From Thereva unica (Eukaryota > Arthropoda > Insecta > Diptera > Therevidae): a DNA stretch of 64,000 nt. The notes under the pieces are model-generated. The model searched no databases. It had not been told where the DNA came from and worked only from the letters and a program-made list of their open reading frames with translations. The first letter of the stretch is position 1, and each line of letters begins with the position of its first letter. The DNA is taken from assembly GCA_949987705.1 (NCBI GenBank), contig OX465283.1, positions 10,458,207 to 10,522,206 of the forward strand, read 5' to 3'. The position numbers and the translations under genes are program-made. Shown here in pieces: positions 24,601-49,810 of the stretch.

Positions 24601-25111
24601 AACTCAGATGCGAGGTACTGACCGACACTCACATTACAGTAACTTCTATGATGCGGTCACACGGTGCGAGTAGCTGCACTGTATTAGCTGACTAGGCCAG
24701 CTCCCATGATCACTCTCATGTGTAACCACGGCTTTAGCTGTAATCGTTATTTCTCTTTTGAATTCTGCATGAGTATTTCCACGAGCAAACTCCAACGAAC
24801 GAACTTTTGTCCGTTCGGTGTCCGGTCGTGTAAACCGGCCTAATGTAATTGATCTATAAAAGTCCCATTGGAATAGTCAGAAAGGGTAAGTCCATCCTAA
24901 CAAGCCTCCATATGAGGATGGATGCGTACGGTGCCCAAAGGTGATCTTTAAACGACACTACTCACTGCCATGCATCCCTCGATACGATAGTTTTACGTCA
25001 TAGCTGGCTTTGCAGGCTTTGAGAGATGTGCTCCCTACTACCATCGTAAGTTTGCGATCTAGGGGCACCACGTGGAGGTGACTATTCGACTTTGCTCCCT
25101 TCCCGGCCAAT
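24601..25111. other. Unassigned sequence splitting a LINE RT
   Basis: No domain recognised. It separates the RT halves at 24160-24345 and 25112-25320 together with the LINE-A derivative. Confidence 0.35.
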
Positions 25112-25320
25112 TAATCAATTTGGTATTGGATGGCGTCGAATCTCAACATATCTAGCGGTGTTCTCCAGGGATCAATTCTAGCACCCACTCTTTTCCTATT
25201 TTTACTCTCGCGCGAACGTCCAATTCAATCAACAGGAACATCCAACGCAATGTTAATTGGGGCCGCAAGAAATGTGTCGAATTGGAGTCTCCAAAACGAT
25301 TTACGTCTTCTTTAATAAGA
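25112..25320 (+). mobile_element. LINE RT fragment, 3' half
   Basis: Reads NLVLDGVESNLNISSG, then VLQGSILAPTLFLF, the RT block with P/L-QGS...P..F. It fits directly onto the fragment ending near 24345. It ends in VSNWSLQNDLRLL and a stop. Confidence 0.7.
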
Positions 25321-25371
25321 CATTTACGTATATTCCTTCTATCTTTGTGGACGGCGTGAATTTTCTTCATG

Positions 25372-25495
25372 TCTTTCTTCTTCTTTGATCCGTTAGCTGG
25401 TGGTCTGAGCGGGACGTCCCCTCAACGGATACGCTGCTGTCGGTGCCGCTGGGTCTCGAACTCTATTCACGATTCGTCCAAAGTTCGTCTCCTCC
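25372..25495 (-). mobile_element. LINE-A 3' end
   Basis: Minus-strand copy of the LINE-A terminus: the tail complement TTCTTTGATCCGTTAGCTG at 25380 and the preceding region (GGACGTCCC, GATACGCTGCTGTCGGTG). Truncated at its 5' side. Confidence 0.75.
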
Positions 25496-25877
25496 TGATG
25501 GCGAGATTAGTTAGCGCTGATCATCTCCAAAAAAGTCTACTGAGGACCCTTAGGTTAATAAATTCAGAAGTGAACAGTGTTGAGGTAGTGTTTAGGCGAT
25601 ATGATGCCCACCAGTACGTAAAATTGTCGAGACGTAGATAACATAATTGTCCCTATCGAAAACCCTATCACACTTTTTAAATAATCTATTAGATTAAAAA
25701 AAAAGATAGATAAATAACAATCGCCATTATATTTAAGTTAAAAGATAACCCTTAAGATAAGCTTTCAAGTTCGACAATGAAACAATAGCTTTCAATGAGT
25801 TCGACGTTCAATATTGAATTTACGAATCAAATTTCATCATTTATTAAACAAAATCTTTTTTTTTCTATTTATTGCAG

Positions 25878-39553
<13,676 letters not shown>

Positions 39554-40439
39554 AATTGATATAATAATAATAATAATTATAATAATAATAATAATATTAA
39601 TTAATTTAAATATAAGTAAGTGTAATGAGTAAATAAATCAATATTTAAGAAGTATTATTTGTTATTTGAAAAGAAACAAGAAAAAAAGAATGAAAACAAT
39701 TATAAAAAATGAGAATAAAAATAATTTTGGGACAAAAATGCATAAACACACAAAAAAATAAATAAACAAACTTTTCAAATTGTTTTAAAAAATATTACAA
39801 AAAAAAAGTAAATAAAACACAAAAAAAAACGATTTCTCGTAATTATACATATATATTTTATCTTTTTTTTTATATATATATATATTATACATAAAACTTT
39901 TTTTTTCTTTTAATGCATATATTTAATATATTTATTAAATGAATTTTTAATATTATAATTAAAAAAAAACTAAAGCAATTCCTCTCTGCTGGAACACACA
40001 CTGTAACACACAAAACCCTTTTTATTATAAATATATATTTAATACAGAACGTTATAAAAAAAAATATACAAAAGAAAAAAAATTAAAAAAAAATAAACAA
40101 TCTTGTTTGCGCTTTAATTCAATTCGTGATTATCATTTTTTGAGAATGTGTCAAATTTTTTCGTGAAAAGAAAATCTCTTTTTTTGGTTTTGTTTTTTGT
40201 AAATAAATAAAAAAAAATTCATACAATGGTGATAGTGAAATTATTTTTTTAAAAAAATAAAAAGAAAGTGAAATTTTTTAGTCTTTTTTAGATTTTTATA
40301 TTCGTGAATTTTTAAATATAAAATATACAATTTATCTAGAGAGAGTAAAGCAACAAGTTGATTTGCGTACATATTTTTTATTAAAATCCGATGTTTTGTT
40401 TTCGTTTTATACAAAAAGAAAGGAAATCAAAAATTAAAT
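39554..40439 (+). other. Csk 3' flank and probable 3' UTR
   Basis: Very A+T-rich sequence directly after the Csk stop. The first AATAAA is at 39632-39637, about 80 bases after the stop; more occur up to 40260. No open frame of note. Confidence 0.6.
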
Positions 40440-41054
40440 AACCAAACCCAGACCTCGCTTTTCGTCGTAGTGGTTAGGGGTGCTTTCAGTAATGCAGTTT
40501 GCGCATATATGCGGTTCCATTAGTTTCATTAAAGCCAAGCATGCGTTTGCACAGAGTTCATAAATGCAAACATGCGATAAAAATATCCGCAAGCTTTGCA
40601 TTTTTTCCAATAGCTTTGCAAACAAGTTTCAAAGCAAAATGGATGACACTTCGATGCAAATTGGCAAAGTATTGGTTGACAGCATAAAACGGATGAGATT
40701 ATTGATAACGTGTTGTAAATATAGTAAAAGAACATCAAAAATGACAATTAATCAGCGCCATATTTTATTACGGCGAAAGAAGTTCATTAATGCATACTTG
40801 CATGCATGCGCAAATGATTTTTCCGCAAGTTTATGCGGGTCCAACTTGCGCATTATGCGCATGCAACTATACATTTTTGAAAGCACTCATGGGTGAGCTG
40901 TTGGTTTGAGCTCATACACTTAGGCCAAAGGGATAGGCCCATTGTTATGCCATAGTGATCCACTTTGAACCTGATGTTCAAGTGTTATTTCTTCGCTAAA
41001 CCATCTCGAAGAAGTAATAAATCTTCTAAGTTGAAGGATCCCAATCTTCCCGAT

Positions 41055-41935
41055 CTCTGCAAGCGTGCTTAGAAATGGTTCACCAAATTAGGTTAGTCTC
41101 CTTCTGCTTAGGGCTGGGCAGTGACAGTGGAGATGTAGTACACTTTCCTCCTCGTCCGTCTTACAGCTTCTGCAAATATCGTAAATGTCAAGACCTAGGT
41201 GGGTTGCATGCGTCCCTATCCCACTATAGCTGGAGTTCTTTCCTCCCGAGGCTCAGTAGTCAAGTGGCCAGCCTGAGATCATACAAGGGCCATGTTAATT
41301 TGGCCACGGTGCATTTATTACGATCTCTCCAATGCTTTTCTGTCTGTTGCATTGTGTGCTATTTGCATCGGAGTCTAAAAGCGGCCCAAGGCATACCAAC
41401 TCTTTCCTTTCCTGGAAGGAGAGTAGCGGTCGTGCCTTTCCTAGCCAGTTCGTCAGCTTTACAATTTCCCTCTATATTTGGGTCCCCAGGCACCCATACG
41501 AAGAGGGTCCTGAACTGTTGAGCCGTCTCGTTAAGAGATCTGCGACATTCGGAGATAGTTTTAGAGCTCTTTGTGCAAGAGCGCAGGGCTTTCAGAGCTG
41601 CTTGACTATCTGAGAAGATGTAGACAGTCCGATTCCTGTCGCCTTGCCGGTTGATTAGTCCGCTTGGTATACACTACAGTGATCGGGTAGTCGGAAAGAA
41701 ACTTCAATCCCAAGCTCGGGGAAAAGACTCCTTCTCCTACTCGACCTTCGAGTTTAGAGCCATCAGTAACCTATACCTCCTTGTGAAGAGTGCCAGTCCG
41801 GTTTTTACTGGGTTAACGCTGAGTCCGCGGGTAGCAGTCCAGCTTGAAAGGGTTTGTAACGTTTGTAGCGTCGTACATAGATACTTTCCCAAAAAACGCA
41901 AAGTGAATAACGATTTTCTATAGGAAATCACGTGA
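41055..41935 (-). mobile_element. LOA/I-type LINE, RT end, RNase H and C-terminus
   Basis: On the minus strand: LSVNPVKTGLALFTRRYRL (end of RT), VTDGSKLEGRVGEGVFSPSL (RNase H start with catalytic Asp), KELSKLSPNVADLLTRRLNS, then WPLDY, then ICRSCKTDEEESVLHLHCHC, a Cys/His-containing C-terminal motif of LOA/I-type elements. RT sequence before NPVKT is missing. It is inserted in the Tigger-like transposon in the same direction as its transposase. Confidence 0.78.
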
Positions 41936-41992
41936 AAATCGAAGATAGGTTCCAAGATTGTTATTTTCAAGATCAAATTTAAAAAAAAAAAC

Positions 41993-42487
41993 AAGGCATT
42001 AAAAAGCTGCTGTGATGTCAAATTTTGTTGATCACTTATTTCTACCGGTCTGCCATCGTCTTCATCAGCACATTCAACATCCAGTTGAATTAACTCCTCG
42101 TTGGACAGTTCATATTTATCGCTAGCTCACAATTCGTCAATATCAGCCTCTACCATGCCTTCAAAATTGTTTTCCCTTGGCAGGTTTGCAATTTCTTGTT
42201 GAACAGCAGGTGCCTTATCAATTTCTAAAGCTGAGGTATGGCCGATTTTCTTGTGAACACATTCTGGCCACAGTTTGCGCCAAACACCATTCATACATGA
42301 ATACGTAAAATTTGTGTAATTCTCCGAAAAAATCATTAGTGTAATTCGAAACAACGCAACTTCGAAAATATAACGACGCACAATGGAAATTGGTGTTAGG
42401 CCTTTTGTCAAAATACCATTTCGAATTTTTCTCCTTTCCCAGGGCACTTCGATATCCCAAAGTGTGCCAAAATACCAATTCACACAT
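41993..42487 (-). pseudogene. Tigger-type transposase, C-terminal remnant
   Basis: Minus-strand reading: NGVWRKLWPECV (the W(R/K)KLWPEC block near the C-terminus of Tigger transposases), HTSALEIDKAPAVQQEIANL, NNFEGMVEADIDEL, then after one stop DKYELSNEELIQLDVE. These match the acidic C-terminal tail of the DDE_1/Tigger family. Residues before NGVWRKLW do not resemble the catalytic domain, so DDE is lost. Confidence 0.75.
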
Positions 42488-43202
42488 TTCAATGACAATT
42501 AAAAACTTTTAAGTAAAAATGGACGGAGAAACAACATTTGTAGAAAATTTATTAAAATTTTATTATGTTAGATTCGATTGTTAGATTTATTCTCTTTCTT
42601 ATAAATAAATAATTGAGCGTTATCCCTGATTGCAATATTTTTTTAGTTTCTTCCTGCAAAACTAAAAACATTGTATTAAAATAATGTCTCCTTGCGAGAG
42701 TTTAAAACAAAACAAAAATAATAATAATTAGTTTCCAGTTACGTTTTGTTTTTATTCTTTGGTGTAATTAAATATTAACTTTTTAAATTAATTAACTCTA
42801 AATCTATTTCCACTTGATATTAAAATAATCAGACAATCATATTTGTTTTTGTTTACATAATATTTTACTTGAAACATTTGTAAAGCCCATCTCCGTTTAG
42901 CTAAGGAACAAACTTATTATTTTAAGCCGTTCTTGCATTTCCATTTTTCCATTGTTATTACTTGTTTGCTTTTTTAAATTTATTTAACGGCTGACTTGAT
43001 TAAAGCAAAAACTGAAATGTTTATAATAATTTACACATTTCCATAGACGCAAACCGTCGAAAATCAAATTTACCAATTCAAATGGGTTTTCCATACAAAT
43101 TGACATTTGAATTGCTATTTTGGCACAGACCCTAATTCAGTAACGACGCAACATCGAAGAAACGCAAAGTGAAACGACGCAAAGCGAGGTCTGGCTGGGT
43201 GT

Positions 43203-43884
43203 ATATTATAAAATACAAACTCTTCCTTTTTTGAAAAACTCACAAAACTCTTTCTTTTTTGAATCAACCAAACTAACACACAAACTTTACTACGATATGT
43301 TTTTTCACAATAAACGCGAATATTGAAATTTAATAAATTAAAAACAAAAACTTGTAATGTATATTTAATTTTTAAAATTAAAAAAACACAAAAAAATCAC
43401 TTTAGACTTAGGTTTTTTGATGAGAATAGAAATTTTTTTTGAATATTGAAATTCAAAAATAAAATTAATGCAAAAAAAAGTTCTTTTTTGACAATAAATA
43501 ATCGAATATCGTTGTTTTTTTTTAATTATTATTATTATTAATGCTGTATATTTATTAGCATTAATTTTTAATGTATTTTTAAAAAATTCTTTATTTACAC
43601 ACATTCTTTGTTTATATACATTCACACACACAAGCCATTTGAAAATAATAAAAAAAAAACAGATCATTTAATTTACAAACATTTCTTTTGTTTTCTTGTT
43701 TTTATTTTAATTTATAAAATAATATTTCTTGTACATGGAAGACGTTGAAGATTACACACTAGGGAGATTGGTCATTATTTTTTGTACCTATGTTACCAAA
43801 ATAAACGATTGTTTCCACAGAAGTCTTATACACACCACATTGGCGAACTCGCCTCATTCTTTCTGGTTGCAGCTTCACCTTTTG
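43203..43884. other. No gene recognised, A+T-rich
   Basis: A 100-residue minus-strand frame at 43365-43667 is only an A+T-rich composition effect with mostly Ile, Lys, Phe and Asn. Confidence 0.45.
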
Positions 43885-44270
43885 TGCACGCTTTAGTCAA
43901 AGAATTCATAAATAGAACAACTCGACTGTGGAACAACCTAATACAATTTGTATTTTCAAACTTCTACAACATCCAAAGGGTTCATGGACATACTTAAACA
44001 CTCTCCTGAATCCTCATAACTTAAACCCTCTTTTATCCTTCGAACTTGAGCTAACAACTTGTGGAACAACCTTCTACAGTCGATATTCCCGAACACATAC
44101 CACACAGACTTCAAACGCCAAGTTCATCGCCATCTTCTCCAACACCCCCTGACTCCGCCTAACTTATCCTATGCCTCTCTCTTTCCTTTGTGATAAGCTT
44201 ACTACCAAACATTGTACCATGACTTGTACGTCATGACGAACTGGTAGTACAAAGGTTGACACCTGAGCTA
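43885..44270 (+). mobile_element. Two adjacent LINE C-terminal scraps
   Basis: At 43895: VKEFINRTTRLWNNLIQFVF then SNFYNIQ. At 44058: LWNNLLQSIFPNTYHT-like, then KRQVHRHLLQHP-like residues in shifted frames. Both are the C-terminal motif seen at 28985 and 38680. The stretch at 44205-44245 repeats a TACCATGAC...GTAGTACAAAG block again at 44315-44365. Confidence 0.65.
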
Positions 44271-45905
44271 GACTATCACATAAAAAAAACTAAGCTTACT
44301 ATTCGACATTATATCATGACTCGACCAACGAGCATGATGGGCCGGTAGTACAAAGGGTGATTCCTGAGCTTAGAGCTACCACATAAAAATGTTTTATCGG
44401 GCGATTGTTATCTGGTTATACGAGAGACGCTTAATAAAATGACGAGAAAAAACTTTTATTTAGTGGTGGAATACCGCAACATTTAGGTACTTAACCCATT
44501 GCTTTCAGACGGAGCGCTATTCTTGTGCATTTGTTTTTACCTTTTGATCGTTATCTTTGAACTTGAGTTTTAGTGGAGAGTGAGTGCACGGTTAATTACA
44601 GATTACAAGACGGTATAGGAAGAAATGTCCCATCGGCTAAGGTTAATCCACAAAGGCCCATTCACATCCCAAACGCAAAGCGGAAACTTTCGTGCCACAG
44701 AGAGAAAAGCATACAAGTCTCTGTGCAATAATAGAGCACCAGAGCTACTAAACGACTTATCGTCTACCTTCATAAGGTAATAAGGCATATTGTTCCCGGC
44801 GGGAAACTGAAAGAAAATTTGACAGTTTATGATTTTCGAAAGTGGAACTGAACGCTTTCCTGGTTATTTAAAACGACAAGAGAAAGTGAAACACTTTAGC
44901 GACGGGATTCCCAAATCCGCCGGAAACAACAATCAGACCCAATATGTAAAGTTTCGTTCCCGAGTAAAAATAAAAAATGGCCTTACAACGGACGAACACC
45001 GGCCGCTTGGCTTTTTAAGAGACATCAGCCGTAGCGTTTACAACCATTTTTAACGATTGCACACACGGGCCCACGACGGCCAAACTTAACCAAAAGATTT
45101 GAATGGCCAAGTACTGGGTCCTCAAAATCATAGAATTAATAACTAAACGGAGTTAATAATAGCTTATGGAATATCTAGAATCGAACCATGGGGTATGGCT
45201 TTAGACTAAAAGAAATTACTGCCGATCGTCTTGTGTGTCAAAGATTCGAAATGATTCTAGATTGGAACGGCAAGTAATCGCGTTGAAATGAATGCATATA
45301 AAAAGAAATATTATCTGGTATCCGCTAAGACCTGCGGCCAGTTCGTGTATGGCGAACGACGATAATCGTACGAAATAAAATTGAAGTCGAAAAATTTTAT
45401 CGACGAAAATTTTAGCGTTCGCACAGGTCGAAAGTGTCCTAATGCAAAAACTCGATAACCCAAGACCTTTCGAGTGCCTTTCGTCGGCTTCAGACGAAAA
45501 TTTTCAATTTTTCGACCTACGCTAACCCGAGACATTCTTTCTTAAGAATGTAAGTCTCTTTTTTTGTGCGTCATTAGTTCGTCGTTTGATTAGTCGATGA
45601 CTTTCTATGAACATCCAGTGAATGTTTTGCCTCCTACAAACTCCTTCAATGTCGCGAATTTTCTCCTTCTATGTTAACTGCGATAAGTTTTTCAATTGAG
45701 GATGTTTTGACTTCTTCATCTTTGAGTAAGTATGTGTTTTATTTCCCCCTTTTGCAGATGCTCTCTTTACATAATCTACCTCTTTGCTTTCTCTTTGGTT
45801 GAGGTATCCAGTCCAAGAAGTACCACAGACGCAACATGAATTCTATCGTACTTTTGGCAGCCTCTATACTTTAGATTTGTGGACCACACCCCCTGAACGC
45901 ATTCA
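44271..45905. other. No gene recognised
   Basis: At 45365-45535 there are repeated GACGAAAATTTT and TTTTCGAC motifs on both strands, suggesting a decayed palindromic repeat. No coding domain. Confidence 0.35.
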
Positions 45906-45908
45906 GAC

Positions 45909-46027
45909 GTGTTCCGCAATTCGAGTGGAATGAAATCGAATCAGAATTCAATTTCACTCGAATTAAACATATGTCACATAATTTCGATTTCGAGTATATA
46001 TTCGATAAAAATCGAATTGTGGAACAC
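45909..46027. repeat. Inverted-repeat element, 119 bp, MITE-like
   Basis: Ends are inverted: GTGTTCCGCAATTCGA at the left and, reversed, GTGTTCCACAATTCGA at the right (15 of 16). The inside has further ATTCGA/TCGAAT motifs. No open frame. Confidence 0.65.
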
Positions 46028-46199
46028 CCCCGATTGCAGAACAGATTTAGCAGTCTCCCTAGAGAGACTTGTTTGATCAAGCAAGGTCGCGCTAAACAAC
46101 GAGGCTCTGCTTTTTTCTGCTGCTCCGAGTAATTTTCGGGCCTCTTTTCAAGAAAATGCATATTCCAGATCTTCTATCCGTTCCACCATTCGCAATGTG

Positions 46200-46254
46200 A
46201 CTCCTCTTTGGCTTCTTTGCTGGCTTTCTTCATTATTTCATCAAGTAAAGTAAG
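46200..46254 (-). mobile_element. LINE RT remnant beyond the MITE
   Basis: Minus-strand LLDEIMKKASKEAKEE could continue the RT that ends at 46480 (GCPLSP-type block). Short and tentative. Confidence 0.35.
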
Positions 46255-46473
46255 GGTACTTTCGAGAATTCACCATGGTAGCTACCGGTCGAACCAGAAG
46301 TTAATCTACCATGTTCTAAAATTGATTATTTACCATAAGTCACCACTCACCATGTTCTAATATTCACCGGAAAGGTAACGAGAGTCTCACCACAAGGAAA
46401 GGACTAAGTAATCAATGGTAGATTAACTTCTGGTGCGATCGGTAGCTACCATGGTGACTTCTCGAAAATACCA
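46255..46473. mobile_element. MITE with 55 bp inverted ends
   Basis: 219 bp element. Left arm and reversed right arm share ACCATGGTAGCTACCG and ACCAGAAGTTAATCTACCAT and agree over about 55 bp with a handful of changes. Internal sequence repeats ACCATGTTCTAA twice. It splits an RT remnant on the minus strand. A target duplication is not obvious. Confidence 0.8.
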
Positions 46474-46479
46474 TAATAG

Positions 46480-46690
46480 TAATGGTGAAAGGGGGCAACC
46501 TTGTGTCACTCCAGAAATCGTTGTTATTGGATCACTTAATTGTCCATTATGAAGAATTTTTAGCTCTACTCCTTCCTACCGCTTCATGAGCGTTTGAATT
46601 AATTTTGTTGGTACTTTTTTTATAAAGCTTGATAAATAGCTCGCCTATGGACAGTGTCGAATGCTCAGTCAAAATCTACAAAGGTTTTTT
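46480..46690 (-). mobile_element. LINE RT fragment
   Basis: Minus-strand frames give VDFDCAFDTVHRRAIYQAL-like residues (first catalytic block), KLIQTLMK, ELKILHNGQLSDPIT and SGVTQGCPLSP (QG.PLSP block). Frameshifted, and interrupted by the MITE at 46255-46473. Confidence 0.72.
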
Positions 46691-47880
46691 TTTTTGTATA
46701 ATATCATGTTTTGTATGATAATACCTCTACAACTCCTCTTCCTTTCTACTGTCGTTTTACTATTCAGACATAATACATAAACAATATCCCTATTTTGAAA
46801 AGAAACATTTTCAGAACGAAACTTGAAACAAGGAATAACAATAAGCTTTTCATCAAAAATAGTCACAAACTTATGGTTTTGTACAAAATACTTTTCAACA
46901 TTTTTATAAATATACCGAATCTACTAACATTCACTGCCGTTTTATTTATTAATTATTTTGTTTTTTTTTTCTAAAAACAAACACAAAAAACACAAAACAA
47001 TAACTAAACAAACAAAAATAAAGTTCATTTTACACAAATTATTTAAGTACTAAAAAAACAAAAAATAAAATAAAAAAAAATCGAGCTAAATTTAAATAAA
47101 AACATTAAACAAAAAATACTCCAAATTTAAAACAACAATTATTAATAAACATGTAAAAAAATATACACACATATTCCATGAAAAAAAAAGTGCTATTTAA
47201 AATACCAAAACAAAAAAAAATTAATTAATTAAAAGTGTAAAATTTTGAAAAGAAATTAACAAAATGTGAAAAAAGAAAAAAACAACAAAAATTAATTAAA
47301 TGAAAAATAAAAAAAAATCTCCAGTCTTCATAAATAAAATTAATAATATTTATCAGTAAGAAAAAATATTGTACAAAAAAAATTGAAAACCAAAAAAAAA
47401 ACAAAAAAAATTTTTGAAAAGAAATATTTAAGTGTTCGTCCTTTTTATTATTAAATTTTTAATACTTTTGTGGTAAACTTGTAATGTTCATTACGTTTTT
47501 ATGGTGGTATGTAGATAAGATTAAAAAAAACCTTAGTTAAAGTAATGTTAATTTGAAAAATTTAAACAATAAAAATAAAAAGCAAAAAACAAATGAAATT
47601 TTCGATATAACAAGAAAAAGAAAAGCAAAAAAAGGAGAATTAATAAAAATCGGAAAATTTAATCGAAACAAAAATCAATCAGTCAATCATGTACCAAGGA
47701 AAAGGCAACAAAAACAAAACAAATGTAAAAGTTTAAAAGAAGTTAAAAATTAAAAGTAAAACTCCTCAATATTTCAGAATAAAAATTATTGAATTGAATT
47801 TGAAATTGTATTTTTCTGAACCATTCTTATTCGACAGCTTCTGAATATGAATGAACTTCTTCATGAACATTCACACAAAG
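46691..47880. other. No gene recognised, very A+T-rich
   Basis: Long poly-A and A/T runs. The 66-residue frame at 47553-47753 is nearly all Lys/Asn/Ile from A-rich composition and is not called. Confidence 0.5.
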
Positions 47881-47884
47881 GATA

Positions 47885-47957
47885 GAAGACATGCTAAATT
47901 CCTTTGAAAGGAAGATTTTGAGAAGCATTATAGGCCCCATTTGTGAGAAAGGACATA
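47885..47957 (+). mobile_element. LINE C-terminal scrap
   Basis: Reads MLNSFERKILRSIIGPICEK, matching the FERK(I/V)LR.I.GP motif downstream of the RT in a common insect LINE group. Confidence 0.6.
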
Positions 47958-48019
47958 GACTTAGGCCCCTGTACTGAAAGTCGAGTCGCCATGACACGAC
48001 AAGTCGTTTGAGTTAAAGA

Positions 48020-48212
48020 AAGTTACGTTTAACTTCAGTTCGAATCCAGTTTTGCGAACTGAGGTCTGTTTTATCCTCTGTTGAATATATGGAAATTGTA
48101 TACGAACTAAGGTTATTTTAACTCAGCTCGCATACAATATCCATATATACTCAACTGAGGATGAAACAGACCTCAGTTCGCCCAACTGGACTCAAATTGA
48201 AGTTAAACGTAA
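48020..48212. repeat. Large foldback repeat, arms about 85 bp
   Basis: Left arm (about 48020-48110) and right arm (about 48115-48212) are inverted copies sharing ACGTTTAACTTCA, CGAACTGAGGTCTGTTT and the ATATCC/GGATAT-type block. Roughly 80-85% arm identity by eye. No coding. Probably a foldback or MITE. Confidence 0.75.
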
Positions 48213-49380
48213 AAGCTCGTTCAAAAGAGGGTAATCAACTGGAATAATGGAATGCCATTCCAGTGAACTTTTGCATTTCTAACAGATTGTCGCGGCGGCG
48301 ACGGTGACTGGGGCTGGCGACGCAGAGAAATTAAATGTATGGGAAATTCTCTCGCAGACGGACAATTTGTTGGTGCCTTTACTTCTGGCGAAAAAGTAAC
48401 AACTATTTCAAGCACGAACTGAACATGAACTGGACTTTAGCCGTTGAGGCTATGCGGATTGAACTGCACTTTATTGAACTGAGGTAGATAAAGGCGGGGC
48501 TTCGGCCAGCATTCTAAGGCTATACACGGCTCTAATAACGCATATCTGATTAATCGGGGTACCAAAGTTCCACTAAGGTTGGGCCGATATCTAGCGGACG
48601 AAACATCTCCTTGTTTCACCTTTTAGTCTGGCACTGCGGGGCTCACCATTTTCAGGAGGCGTAAGACTCCAAGGAGGATGCCTTCCGCTAACCCCGACGG
48701 TTGTCTCTGAACTCATACAACATCGAGAGCTGAAACTCGAGGTTCAACGCCACCGCCTCATGCATCCCTAGACTTCCTTTCACCTGTTCTGATACCTGAG
48801 GGTACCCTTTCACTCATTCTTGACAATGTTCATGCTGCTAAAGCCTTTCAATTTCGGTGTTTGAATGTGGCAAAATTAGTAATTAAATAGCAAAAGTTGC
48901 CGGCTAATTATACCAATGGACGAAATACTCCTGATGCTGTTGGTATTTTTGGTTTCACTCCACTTCAGACGATGGATTGGACGCCACTGTTTATTTTAGT
49001 CAATCATTAGGTGATGTCTTATTATGGTTTAGTGCATGGCCAACACTAATTTTGTATACTTTTCTCTTACCACAAAAAAAACCCACTAGGCACTAGATAC
49101 CACTTTGTCCGACTAAAGGCAAGTCAAACCCACCAGTTCTAGTACAACCACTAAGTTGGCAACGCTGCCCAAAACTGATTTGACAACAAAACCACCTATT
49201 CCTCAACCTCAAACTTGACCTGTTTGTGCTTCAACTAATCCCCCCACAAGCAATTTTTCCTATAGAACCAGCTTTTGCCCTAAATAAATCTCCAAAGTGG
49301 ATTTGGCGTACTTTTCCTCAACCTCCCAGTCGAGCGAACGAGCTATTTTAGCAGCGTAAGATAAGGACGCAAACGATAAG
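48213..49380. other. Unassigned; LINE scrap near 48700-48780
   Basis: The stretch 48700-48780 (VSELIQH then LKLEVQRHRLMHP in shifted frames) resembles the FK..V.RHL LINE C-terminal motif. The rest has no recognised feature. Confidence 0.35.
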
Positions 49381-49384
49381 AAAT

Positions 49385-49545
49385 GGATGGATGGATGGAT
49401 GAGGTGCTAGAAGATATAAGGAAACTTCGTGTAACAAATTGGAAAGAGCTAGCAAAACCTAGAGACGACAGCAAGTAGACACTTCAAGAGACCCGAGTCT
49501 AACATGGACTGTAGCGCCATTTACTAAGAAGAAGAAGACACCTCT
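49385..49545 (+). mobile_element. LINE 3' end with AAG tail
   Basis: Reads MDEVLEDIRKLRVTNWKELA then KPRDDSK, and ends in AAGAAGAAGA. W..DV..DL..L.V..W...A..R..W is the C-terminal end of several insect LINEs. Confidence 0.65.
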
Positions 49546-49594
49546 CATACTCTTATCTCTGCTATTTAATAGACTAGAGCTCTCTATTCTATAG

Positions 49595-49810
49595 ATTCTA
49601 GACTTGTTGTTCTAGATATCAGCAAGCTTTTAATGGAGTATGGAACCCTATTCTGTTCGCTAAACTTTAGGCTATTGGCGTTGGCTCGACTCTGAGGGAC
49701 AAGATTCAGAATTCCCTTTCTGGAGATTCAATTAACGTAATACTGGCTGGAGCCAAATCCAAACCCAGTGTCCCTCAGGTAAATTCAATAATCTATCAGT
49801 TGCTGATGGT
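49595..49810 (+). mobile_element. LINE RT fragment
   Basis: With two frameshifts: LDISK(A)F-type first RT block, NPILFAKL.AIGVGSTLRD, then KIQNSLSGDSINVILAGAKS. It stops just before the QGS block. Confidence 0.65.

Larger units (their letters stand above)
40440..43202 (-). mobile_element. Tigger/pogo-like DNA transposon with nested LINE
   Basis: The ends are inverted: left CCCAGACCTCGCTTTTCGTCG at 40446 and right, reversed, CCAGACCTCGCTTTGCGTCG ending at 43199. TA lies next to each end, as expected for the Tc1/mariner superfamily. Between them is the C-terminal part of a Tigger-type transposase on the minus strand (41993-42487). A LOA/I-type LINE fragment (41055-41935) interrupts the element. 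The first 470 bp hold another inverted-repeat-rich stretch with many GCGCAT/ATGCGC motifs. The catalytic domain was not found, so the element is defective. Confidence 0.7.

Noticed and set aside
43365..43667. 100-residue minus-strand frame
   Set aside because: A+T-driven composition (Ile, Lys, Phe, Asn) only.
47553..47753. 66-residue Lys/Asn-rich frame
   Set aside because: Arises from A-rich sequence; no start context or homology.
48040..48060. TTCGAATCC motif resembling a tRNA T-loop
   Set aside because: Belongs to a foldback arm; no acceptor stem or anticodon arm around it. No tRNA or rRNA gene was found in the window.
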